From NCBI GenBank assembly GCA_003021105.1, contig PXRG01000008.1, forward strand, positions 1 to 64,000: a DNA stretch of 64,000 nt. The letters run 5' to 3'. The stretch comes from Halobacteriales archaeon QS_1_68_17 (GTDB lineage: Archaea; Halobacteriota; Halobacteria; Halobacteriales; Haloarculaceae). Numbering within the stretch: the stretch's first letter is position 1; each line of letters begins with the position of its first letter. This document shows positions 1-6,420 of the stretch, in pieces. Below the pieces are notes generated by a model, which was not told where the DNA came from, did no database searches, and saw only the letters and a program-made list of their open reading frames with translations. The position numbers were made by a program, and so were the translations under genes.

Positions 1-12
1 GGCTGCGGCGGT

Positions 13-384
13 TCAGACACTACTACAACCGAGATCGGCCGAACCAGGCATTAGATGGCCGCACTCCCGCCGCGGAGGTGCTGAACTAGACAGTGCCCCT
101 CCGGGTAATATTAATTGAATATAAGAAATCGAGGGAGGGTCAGGGTCATCTGAAATTGTGTAATTATAGTTTTCGTCATCTCTACCCAAACTAATCTCCC
201 TTCCCCAAGAACTCTCTTCACTCCCATCAAATCCGTCTAATACATAAACGAAGGTTCCATCCCGCAACTCTTGGGTTGATTCGTATTCATATTCTCCATC
301 TCTATCTACGTCTTCTTTAATTGTAACTGACGCCATCATTCCCGGAGGAACTCCAGCCTCGCAAATCAATCCGATTTTCGTCAT
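13..384 (-). CDS. Hypothetical small acidic protein
   Basis: Unrecognised 123-residue ORF starting MTKIGLICEAG. The first ~95 residues have believable coding composition: acidic, with a Tyr/Asp/Glu-rich middle and a beta-strand-like pattern. The last ~28 residues (Pro/Ser/Arg/Cys-rich) read like non-coding sequence, so the 3' end may be frame-shifted or truncated. There is no signal peptide, membrane segment or catalytic motif I can name. It lies at the window edge inside the degraded island and is AT-richer than the core genes further right. It could also be the intact part of a longer broken gene. Confidence 0.4.
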   Translation of the reverse strand: MTKIGLICEAGVPPGMMASVTIKEDVDRDGEYEYESTQELRDGTFVYVLDGFDGSEESSWGREISLGRDDENYNYTISDDPDPPSISYIQLILPGGALSSSAPPRRECGHLMPGSADLGCSSV

Positions 385-465
385 AAATCCGTATCCGGTT
401 TCGGCAACTATAATGGTCGGTTTGGAGAAGTTTGAACAGCCCGAACGACCTCGCCCATCCCCTGA

Positions 466-633
466 ATCGAAGACGGCGTTGAGAAACTACTGACCCGACT
501 CGATGACCACCGCGATGAGGGTGGAGTACGTGAACATCGAAGACCTCGAAGGTGAGATGACGCCGTATATGACCTATTCGATCTGACCGAGGACAAGCGT
601 GAGGTCGTGGAGGACTACCTCGAAGTGTTCTAA
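466..633 (+). pseudogene. C-terminal remnant, possibly of an Eco57I/type IIG-like methyltransferase
   Basis: One reading frame gives IEDGVEKLLTRLDDHRDE, then noise, an in-frame TGA at 553-555, then DDAVYDLFDLTEDKREVV and a terminal YLEVF before TAA at 631-633. The motif (V/L)YDL(Y/F)xLTxxE(R/I)xxVE is typical of the extreme C-terminus of large Eco57I-family restriction-methyltransferases. The family assignment is my recollection and the match is short. Nothing resembling the catalytic part lies upstream, and a second frame (VEYVNIEDLEGE) looks coding for a few residues, suggesting a frameshift. Best read as the tail of a gene lost by deletion in the island. Confidence 0.35.
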
Positions 634-1217
634 CTACCCCCCGCCTCATCGCGTTTCGACTCCTTGATTTCGCTCTCTACTCGTTCAATCAGGTCGTCTC
701 CGAGCCACGCTGAACTCTGCTGTATCTGTTGAAGGATTTCAAGTGCTTCAGTAGCAGAAATCTGGCTCTCATCAACCGCGTCAAGAAGGATACCGAGAGA
801 GCCAGTCACCGGGATAGTCAAGTCCCTACAGCGCCGCCGAAGATACCCGTCGTCGGTCACTATTTCGACGTTGCTCGTATGCAATGCCGCTCCGACTAAT
901 GCCGCGTCGCCACTCCAATGTAATTCTCCTCCAACAAACGGTGTGGTTTCATCAAGATGAAAAGCCGCCGCTCGATAGTAGGGAAAGAGTCTTCAAGCGA
1001 TGTGGTCGGTCTGCGATACCGTCAGATTGTATGAGTGAATCGCGCGGTGTAGTTCACCCATTACAGGCTCGTCAGTAACTTCTGAGACAACGTGTTCTGG
1101 TACTTTGACCGATTCACTCCTCCCGTAGAAAAGATTCCCTGCACCGACTTCAACAAGGGTGATGAAAGAACTTGTGTCAACTAAGAGTATTTTCTTAGCC
1201 GGATGCTCGGAACCCAT
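630..1217 (-). pseudogene. PIN-domain (DUF3368-like) nuclease gene broken by an in-frame TGA
   Basis: The ORF track shows two pieces, 993-1217 and 630-884. Both end coordinates share one frame, and translating straight through gives a single ~195-residue PIN-type protein interrupted only by TGA at 993-995. The N-terminal piece begins with the PIN acidic strand ILLVDTSSFITLVEVG. The middle (GELHWSGDAALVGAAL) and C-terminal piece (EIVTDDGYLRRRCRDL) fit the DUF3368 pattern, with the late conserved Asp in VTDDG. PIN proteins of this type are Mg-dependent RNases and usually toxins of VapBC-like pairs. No antitoxin gene is visible beside it. A CGA-to-TGA transition would explain the stop. Confidence 0.7.
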
Positions 1218-1260
1218 CCACCAATATCGTCGTATTCTAACGTTTTCAAACTATAGGAGA

Positions 1261-2223
1261 TTATTCCCGCGTTCTCTCAAAGACGAGGATGCCAAGAATT
1301 GACCCAACTACTGTCGCGGCCTTCCCTTCTGTCCCGCCAATGAATGCGGGCAACGAGTTCAACAACTGAAAGGAAATAAACAGCAAAGTGCTTCTATCAA
1401 ATTTGTCTCCGAAAACCTCCAAAGCCTGATACGTGCGACGGAATGCGAGTTGGGTTCTTACCTCGGACAGATAATCTTCAATCTCAGATGCTACGTGGGT
1501 CGAATCCTCAAACGGCTCTTGAACATCATTTGTAGGTGAAACTGAAGACTGTAAGCGGGTTTCAATTGTACCAGATACCTCTGGACCAATCAGCGAACCA
1601 GTCTGGAGAGTATAATCAAGATTGTCGATTGCGTCAAGTCCCGAAAAGAGGGATGAATCCAACTGACTTGCCGCGATGAGTGTAGGGAGTGTGGTTTCTA
1701 GATTATCCATCGCCTTCATTGCTGAGAATATCGTTGAATCCAGTCGGCCTACGGGGTAAACGGCAGAATCCAAGTTTCCTATAGCGTTTATTGTAGAGAG
1801 GAACCCGGAATCCAATTGACCCATCATAGGAGATTGAAACGAATCGAACTCACTCATCACACGCAGGGTGGATGATATGGAAGAATCGAGGCCATTCAGC
1901 GAACCAATGGCCGAATAAATCGCGGGATTCCTGAGCGAATCCATTCCGTTCATTGCTGAGAGAACCCCTGAATTATTCAGAGAATCCATCGCCCTAAGAG
2001 CCGAGAACACCCCGGAGTTCTCTAACGAACACATCTGATTCAACGCTGAGAACATCCCCGAGTTGTTCAAGGATTCCATCGCCTTGAGAGCCGAAAACAC
2101 ACCCGAATTTTCTATAGAATTAAACGCCGCTATTGCTGAGGCTGAATCGAGGTTCTCAGTAGTATCACTTGATTTAGAATCCTCTTCGTTTTCCTCAGAC
2201 TCATCCTCTCCGTCTGTCATCAC
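1261..2223 (-). CDS. Tandem 15-residue repeat protein with C-terminal membrane hairpin
   Basis: Unrecognised 320-residue protein. Residues 1-36 form a very acidic Ser/Glu/Asp leader. Residues ~37-213 hold about twelve imperfect repeats of ~15 residues built on L-x-N/D-S-G-V/I-F-S-A-L/M-x-A-M-x-S. Residues ~250-320 contain two hydrophobic stretches (around STLLFISFQLLNSLPAFIGG and ATVVGSILGILVF), suggesting a membrane hairpin with a short charged tail. No signal peptide is seen. It is transcribed with the PIN pseudogene 43 nt downstream and diverges from the membrane gene at 2425. The periodic Phe/Ala/Leu pattern suggests a solenoid or amphipathic helix array. No function can be assigned. Confidence 0.65.
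   Translation of the reverse strand: MMTDGEDESEENEEDSKSSDTTENLDSASAIAAFNSIENSGVFSALKAMESLNNSGMFSALNQMCSLENSGVFSALRAMDSLNNSGVLSAMNGMDSLRNPAIYSAIGSLNGLDSSISSTLRVMSEFDSFQSPMMGQLDSGFLSTINAIGNLDSAVYPVGRLDSTIFSAMKAMDNLETTLPTLIAASQLDSSLFSGLDAIDNLDYTLQTGSLIGPEVSGTIETRLQSSVSPTNDVQEPFEDSTHVASEIEDYLSEVRTQLAFRRTYQALEVFGDKFDRSTLLFISFQLLNSLPAFIGGTEGKAATVVGSILGILVFERTRE
1585..2115 (-). repeat. In-gene tandem repeat array (45-nt unit)
   Basis: This segment encodes about twelve ~15-residue repeats. The first four units (ENSGVFSALKAMES, NNSGMFSALNQMCS, ENSGVFSALRAMDS, NNSGVLSAMNGMDS) are close to identical. Units towards the C-terminus diverge and two are shortened, which suggests recent expansion at the N-terminal side by unit duplication. 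Confidence 0.75.
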
Positions 2224-2424
2224 TCAGGAAGAACTACCGCTCGGAGAGTATATATGTAGTTTCCCGATGCTCTTGAGGTAACAGTACTCCCCACATCATC
2301 GCGTATGGACTTAGCCGAGCGAAACAGAACGAACTTCCCACGAATTGAGTAGTTCTAAAGAATTAAGCCTTTGTTCTTACAGTGACCAACACAATTTTTA
2401 TCCATCTGTCTGAACTACCGTATA

Positions 2425-3375
2425 ATGCCTGAACCATACGCGTACTTTTTTACGCTGATACAGGCTTCTACGGCAGCAATTAGCATTGTTCTTGTATTCA
2501 CCATCACAATTTATGCAACTCGACAATCAATCCGTCAGGATTTAGATATGCGCTTTGAGGAGGAAATCCGGCAAATGAGCGACGCTTATTTTAACGAGTT
2601 TGATAGATTTTCTGCAATGCTTTTGCAAACTGAATCCAATTCTGTCGACTCGCGACTTTTATTCAATGCTGGCACACAGACCGACCAGATAACTGTAGAA
2701 AATGTAAGAAGATGGGCTGATAAGCAGGCAAATGAAGAATTAGCAGCGGCTTTTGGTCATATCATCGTTGCAAATTTTTGTTTAGAATCATTTGGGGCTT
2801 CTCCGTACATTGAGTATAAAAAGGACGTATTTGAGAATCTTGGCGACCATCTACTGGAGGCCAAAGAGTCGCTCTCATCAGAAGAAGTGAAACAGACCAT
2901 TATCCAATCATCTGAAACAACTGAGGAGGAGTACAAAGAGATGCAATCAACGGTTGGTGATGCAATGAATAACTGGATTTCGATTAGTACAAAAAATTAC
3001 ACAATAGACATCGTGAACAAGGGGATTATAAGTAACATCATCAATTATTGCAAGTGGCTATTTATCGCCGGCGTCCTTATTCCTATTATATTCCTTATTT
3101 ATATTCCACCCTCCGCCTTGGACTACGGAACAGCACTTCTCCATCGTACACTTGGAAATACTGGAATGCAAATCATTGACTTATCATCTTATATCATTTC
3201 TATATCTCAATTAATAATCACTTGTGTTGTTGTCTGGTTATCATGGCAACTCCTCAGACAGGTGCGAGATTTTTTTAATAGTTTTAATAAACCGAAGAAT
3301 CCCATGTCTCAGGACGAAAAAATGGATGTGATAGATGATATGCCGAATATCTCGGACGAACTGTTTAATGATTGA
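2425..3375 (+). CDS. Hypothetical membrane protein of the island
   Basis: A 316-residue protein. An N-terminal membrane helix (about residues 8-28, AAISIVLVFTITIYATRQS) is followed by a long soluble, mostly helical and acidic domain (~30-205). Two hydrophobic helices follow (~210-232 WLFIAGVLIPIIFLIYIP and ~255-280 IISISQLIITCVVVWLSWQL), then a charged tail. I recognise no catalytic motif. Its sequence is far AT-richer than the core genes, which fits foreign origin. It diverges from the repeat protein across a ~200-bp gap containing AT-rich stretches usable as promoters. The one-before, two-after helix layout resembles membrane effectors in accessory loci, but this is only a resemblance. Confidence 0.6.
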   Translation: MPEPYAYFFTLIQASTAAISIVLVFTITIYATRQSIRQDLDMRFEEEIRQMSDAYFNEFDRFSAMLLQTESNSVDSRLLFNAGTQTDQITVENVRRWADKQANEELAAAFGHIIVANFCLESFGASPYIEYKKDVFENLGDHLLEAKESLSSEEVKQTIIQSSETTEEEYKEMQSTVGDAMNNWISISTKNYTIDIVNKGIISNIINYCKWLFIAGVLIPIIFLIYIPPSALDYGTALLHRTLGNTGMQIIDLSSYIISISQLIITCVVVWLSWQLLRQVRDFFNSFNKPKNPMSQDEKMDVIDDMPNISDELFND

Positions 3376-3381
3376 ATGATA

Positions 3382-3651
3382 CTATGTATCAGTCAAATAT
3401 TCTTCCCGGCGCTCCATCTGCTTGTTCTTGATCGCTTTGTCGTAATGCTTCTCCATGATATCGTGAGTCATATCCACTCTATCCACAGTCACTTCCTTCG
3501 GCTGTCCGGCGTTCAACGCCTCGGTGACGTAGCCTCGCCGAAGCGCGTGCGGGCTTATCGAAGACAGATATTTGTCGGCACTACACGTTGGAGAGGTACT
3601 GTCTCCTCTGCTCTGCTTTCTCGTCTTCTGTTCGTCGGTCGTAGTGTTCAT
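3382..3651 (-). pseudogene. C-terminal remnant of a second tyrosine recombinase
   Basis: The frame encodes the end of an integrase: SPHALRRGYVTEALNAG (the H-x-x-R box) followed by MEKHYDKAIKNKQMERREEYL, which carries the nucleophile tyrosine in HYDKA. Homology begins about residue 24, near the stop codon of the full integrase upstream (3581-3583), and continues in a different frame. The two integrases were therefore joined tail to tail with most of the second gene missing. It lacks the N-terminal SAM-like domain and the first catalytic Arg, so it cannot act alone. Confidence 0.7.
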
Positions 3652-4624
3652 CGAGAACGTCCTGTGAGACGTTCATCCGGTCAGATACCACTTTCTCAGG
3701 GACATCACGTCGAAGGAAGTGAGTGATAGACCCGCGCCGAACCGGATGCCCCGAGACGGTAGATGGACACTTGCAGGCGTCGTTCGTTCGCTGTGCCGCT
3801 TCACAGGTATCGGGGTCTTCGCCGTGAGGACAGTCCCGGCCTGTGGCGCAGGGTCGCGTAGCGGCGTAGACACTGCGCCGTATCGAATTTTTCGCCGGTC
3901 GTCCTCGCTTGGTCGTAAACAGCGGTTCACGTCCATACTCATCGGTGACGGCATGACGGTTCTCAGTCACGTAGTCAGCCAACACTTCCGTCACGTCACC
4001 AGAGAGTGTGATAAACCGCTCTGCCGCGTCCCCGTTCTTGAGCGGTGTTTCCGTGTCTGGTCTGTGTCTAATCCGTAGTCGCTCACGTTCGGTGTCCAAG
4101 TCGCTCACATCGAGAGCCTGCGCGGTCCCGGTTCGAATCCCCGTATGCCAGAGAAGCGTCATCAGCGCATGCGTGCGGCTTCCGTGGTGGTACTTCCGCA
4201 GGTAGGTGAGTATCGTCTCTGCCTCTTCGGGGTCGAGCATCTCCGTGCGAGCATTACGGTCGCGGTCGGGAAGCACAATCTTCTCGGCTGTGCCGCCTGC
4301 TACGCCGTCGATACTCTCACAGAACTTGATGAACTGACGGACGGTACTGAGGTAGATACTCAGGGTTGATTGGGCGAAGCCGTCCTTGATGTGGAGTTTA
4401 TACCCGTGGACGGCGCGAGCGGTTACGTCGTTCATGTTCTCGATGTCGCTCTCGTGGCACCACTCCACGAACGACCCGACGTGTTTCTCGTGGAGTGTGA
4501 GCGAGCGGTCGGCTAACTCGTCGCTCCGCGATTGCAGGTACAGAGTTTTCGCCCGACTGGGCGTGAGTGGTTCGAGTGTGCCTGTGCGTGCATACTGGTT
4601 CCGAGCGTCGTCATCTGCGTTCAT
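3581..4624 (-). CDS. Tyrosine site-specific recombinase (integrase)
   Basis: A 347-residue XerC/D-type integrase. Residues ~40-130 form the N-terminal SAM-like core-binding domain (HEKHVGSFVEWCHESDIENM to STLSIYLSTVRQFIKFCES). The catalytic domain follows with Arg I in LLWHTGIRTGTAQAL, the His/Arg box GHPVRRGSITHFL and the nucleophile Tyr in LDEHYDRRTEDEKAEQRR. A Cys-rich insertion (CATGRDCPHGEDPDTCEAAQRTNDACKC) precedes the HxxR box, as in many haloarchaeal integrases, and may bind a metal. It probably mobilised the 1-4.8 kb island. The gene points into the island, with the truncated epimerase stump immediately behind its start. Confidence 0.88.
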   Translation of the reverse strand: MNADDDARNQYARTGTLEPLTPSRAKTLYLQSRSDELADRSLTLHEKHVGSFVEWCHESDIENMNDVTARAVHGYKLHIKDGFAQSTLSIYLSTVRQFIKFCESIDGVAGGTAEKIVLPDRDRNARTEMLDPEEAETILTYLRKYHHGSRTHALMTLLWHTGIRTGTAQALDVSDLDTERERLRIRHRPDTETPLKNGDAAERFITLSGDVTEVLADYVTENRHAVTDEYGREPLFTTKRGRPAKNSIRRSVYAATRPCATGRDCPHGEDPDTCEAAQRTNDACKCPSTVSGHPVRRGSITHFLRRDVPEKVVSDRMNVSQDVLDEHYDRRTEDEKAEQRRQYLSNV

Positions 4625-4674
4625 GATTTGCTCCGAACCACCAGATAGCGCCGTGCCGTAGCGCGTCGGAGACG

Positions 4675-4794
4675 CGCGACAACGACCGCAAGTACTACTC
4701 GCTGGAACCCGCCCGCGAACTCATCGGATACGAACCGCGGGACAACTCCGCCGACTGGGACGGCAAGGAGAAGGTATTACAGCCACCAGTATGA
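4675..4794 (+). pseudogene. 3' stump of an NAD-dependent epimerase/dehydrogenase gene
   Basis: The frame reads RDNDRKYYSLEPARELIGY then EPRDNSADWDGKE and a short tail to TGA at 4792-4794. This matches the C-terminal helix of haloarchaeal extended-SDR sugar dehydrogenases/epimerases (the azf/uronate dehydrogenase type, where a similar S-x-E-x-A-R-x-x-x-G-Y-x-P-x-D motif ends the protein). Nothing upstream encodes the Rossmann fold, so only about the last 35 residues remain. It marks the island junction: either the integration cut this gene or a deletion removed its front. No promoter or start codon is evident. Confidence 0.5.
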
Positions 4795-5181
4795 GCCGTC
4801 TTGGGTCGGGAGAGCAAATCGGGTTTCCCGCCGATTTTCGCACCCCAGTTTCGTTGTCATACACGGCGTGTCGGTGGGTGGTCGCCATCTACCAGTCCAT
4901 TCGTATTGCCCGCCGAGATCTAGTTCTCGTGGTGACGAGGTGAGACGGACTCTGTATATCCGATATCGAAACAGAACCCTAAAATACAATGATAAACATT
5001 ATAAAAAATAATATACTCGGGATAGCATAAGACGGTTAATAAGTTCGATTCGTCTTTCAACAATCTAATAGGCGATTATTGAACGTTTTTTCAATATTTA
5101 CCCGGGTTGCTTTTACTGACGAAAAGAGTAGAAAGGGTTTTAAACGTATGATCGAACATACTGGGACGGGGGTTCCAAACA
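4795..5181. other. Intergenic, AT-rich control region upstream of TRAP operon
   Basis: No convincing gene. The 70-residue minus-strand ORF here has non-coding composition. The right half (~4980-5140) is strongly AT-rich, unlike the flanking core DNA. It contains a perfect inverted repeat at 5077-5096 and a TATA-like TTTTAAAC around 5137-5144, placed suitably for the TRAP binding-protein gene. Confidence 0.5.
5077..5096. promoter_or_regulatory. Palindrome TATTGAA-N6-TTCAATA upstream of TRAP genes
   Basis: Perfect 7-bp inverted arms with a 6-bp spacer (tattgaacgttttttcaata), about 40 bp upstream of the presumed TATA box and 85 bp upstream of the TRAP binding-protein start. It is suitable for a dimeric regulator. 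No regulator gene sits next to it. Confidence 0.45.
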
Positions 5182-6375
5182 ATGAGATCGAACAGGAGTA
5201 GTGATTCGGAAACGGAGCGAAGAAAGTTCCTGCAGGCCGTCGGGGCCGCCGGTCTGGTCGGACTGGCCGGCTGTGCCGGCGACGGCGGCGGCGACGGCGA
5301 CGGTGGCAGCGATGGTGGTGGTAGTGGCGACGGCAGTGACGGAGGGGGTAGCGACGGCGGCGACAGTGGCGACGGCGGCGACAGTGGCGACGGCGGCGAC
5401 GGAGGGCAATCGGTCGAGTGGATCATCGGCACCTCGGGACCGGAGACGGCGACCCACGCGTCCGGGGTTGCGATGTCGGAGGTCATCTCCGAGAAGTCCG
5501 ACAGCATCAGCATGAGCGCCCAGACGACCGGCGGGACCGCGGCGAACCCCCGGTTGATCGCCCAGGGCGACATCGACGTGGCACAAAGCACCGACTGGGC
5601 GGTCGCGCGCTCGAACGACGGCGCCGAACCCTACGGCGAGCCCGTCGGGAAGACGATGACCCAGGTGTTGCCGTTCATGACCCTGGAGTACTACCTGGTC
5701 AGGCGGACCGACGACAGGCTGAGCGACATCGAGACGGTCTCGGACATCCCGCAGGACGGCTCGATCTCGATGGCGTTCGGCCAGCGCGGCGGGACGAACT
5801 TCTTCGCCGGTCTCGACGGCTTCCGGCTCTCGGGCATCGAGGACGTGCAGGACAAGTACGACCTCCAGTCGATGAGCTGGGGCGACCAGGGTGCGCAGTT
5901 CGCCGACGGCCGCCTCGACGTGATGCTCGTCTACGGGGTCAGCCGCGAGGTGCTGACCGGCTGGGCCCAGGAGGCCGGCGCACAGACGGACGTCGCGGTC
6001 GTCGAGTGGGAGTTCTCGGAGGAGGACATGGCCAACTCGGATCTCCCGTACACGTACATCGAGACGCCGGCGGACCTCTGGGACAGCCAGGACATCCGGA
6101 TGGACTCGATCCCGGCGGTCGGCGTCGGCTACCAGACGGTCTTCCCTGCCGACGTACCGGAGGAACTGGGCTACGAGTTCGTCAGCACCGTCATGAACGA
6201 CATCGACGCGGTCCGCGAGGCGAGTTCGGTGCTCCAGCGTGCCGGGCCGGAGTTCGCCCAGGAGTTCCTGCTTCCCTCCCCGAACGCTCCGGTCCACCCG
6301 GGTGCCGAGCGCTACTACAAGGAACAGGACCTCTGGAAGGACGGGCTGACGACGCTGGACGAGTACGAGGGGTAA
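5182..6375 (+). CDS. TAXI-family TRAP transporter solute-binding lipoprotein
   Basis: A 397-residue extracytoplasmic receptor. The N-terminus has a twin-Arg motif (ERRKFLQAVGAAGLVGLAGC) ending in a lipobox Cys, so it is Tat-exported and lipid-anchored. A ~50-residue Gly/Asp/Ser linker follows. The mature domain starts at VEWIIGTSGPETATHASG and has the TAXI-type features GGTAANPRLIAQGDIDVAQS and FGQRGGTNFFAG. The ligand cannot be read from sequence; known TAXI proteins bind small acids such as glutamate or dicarboxylates. The fused permease follows after 45 nt, making a two-gene operon. Confidence 0.9.
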   Translation: MRSNRSSDSETERRKFLQAVGAAGLVGLAGCAGDGGGDGDGGSDGGGSGDGSDGGGSDGGDSGDGGDSGDGGDGGQSVEWIIGTSGPETATHASGVAMSEVISEKSDSISMSAQTTGGTAANPRLIAQGDIDVAQSTDWAVARSNDGAEPYGEPVGKTMTQVLPFMTLEYYLVRRTDDRLSDIETVSDIPQDGSISMAFGQRGGTNFFAGLDGFRLSGIEDVQDKYDLQSMSWGDQGAQFADGRLDVMLVYGVSREVLTGWAQEAGAQTDVAVVEWEFSEEDMANSDLPYTYIETPADLWDSQDIRMDSIPAVGVGYQTVFPADVPEELGYEFVSTVMNDIDAVREASSVLQRAGPEFAQEFLLPSPNAPVHPGAERYYKEQDLWKDGLTTLDEYEG

Positions 6376-6420
6376 GCTCCCCCGCCCGTATTTTACACCG
6401 GTACCAGGAAACGCCGACCG

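Noticed and set aside
553-995. Selenocysteine or programmed read-through at the two TGA codons
   Set aside because: No SECIS-like structure looked for successfully, no Cys at these positions in the families, and haloarchaea are not known to use selenocysteine.
4777-4989. 70-residue minus-strand ORF
   Set aside because: Composition unlike haloarchaeal proteins, no start signal, overlaps the epimerase stump.
5290-5410. DNA tandem repeats in the Gly/Asp/Ser linkers of the lipoproteins (also at 25500, 44880, 63410)
   Set aside because: Low-complexity codon repetition typical of haloarchaeal Tat lipoprotein linkers, not separate genetic elements.
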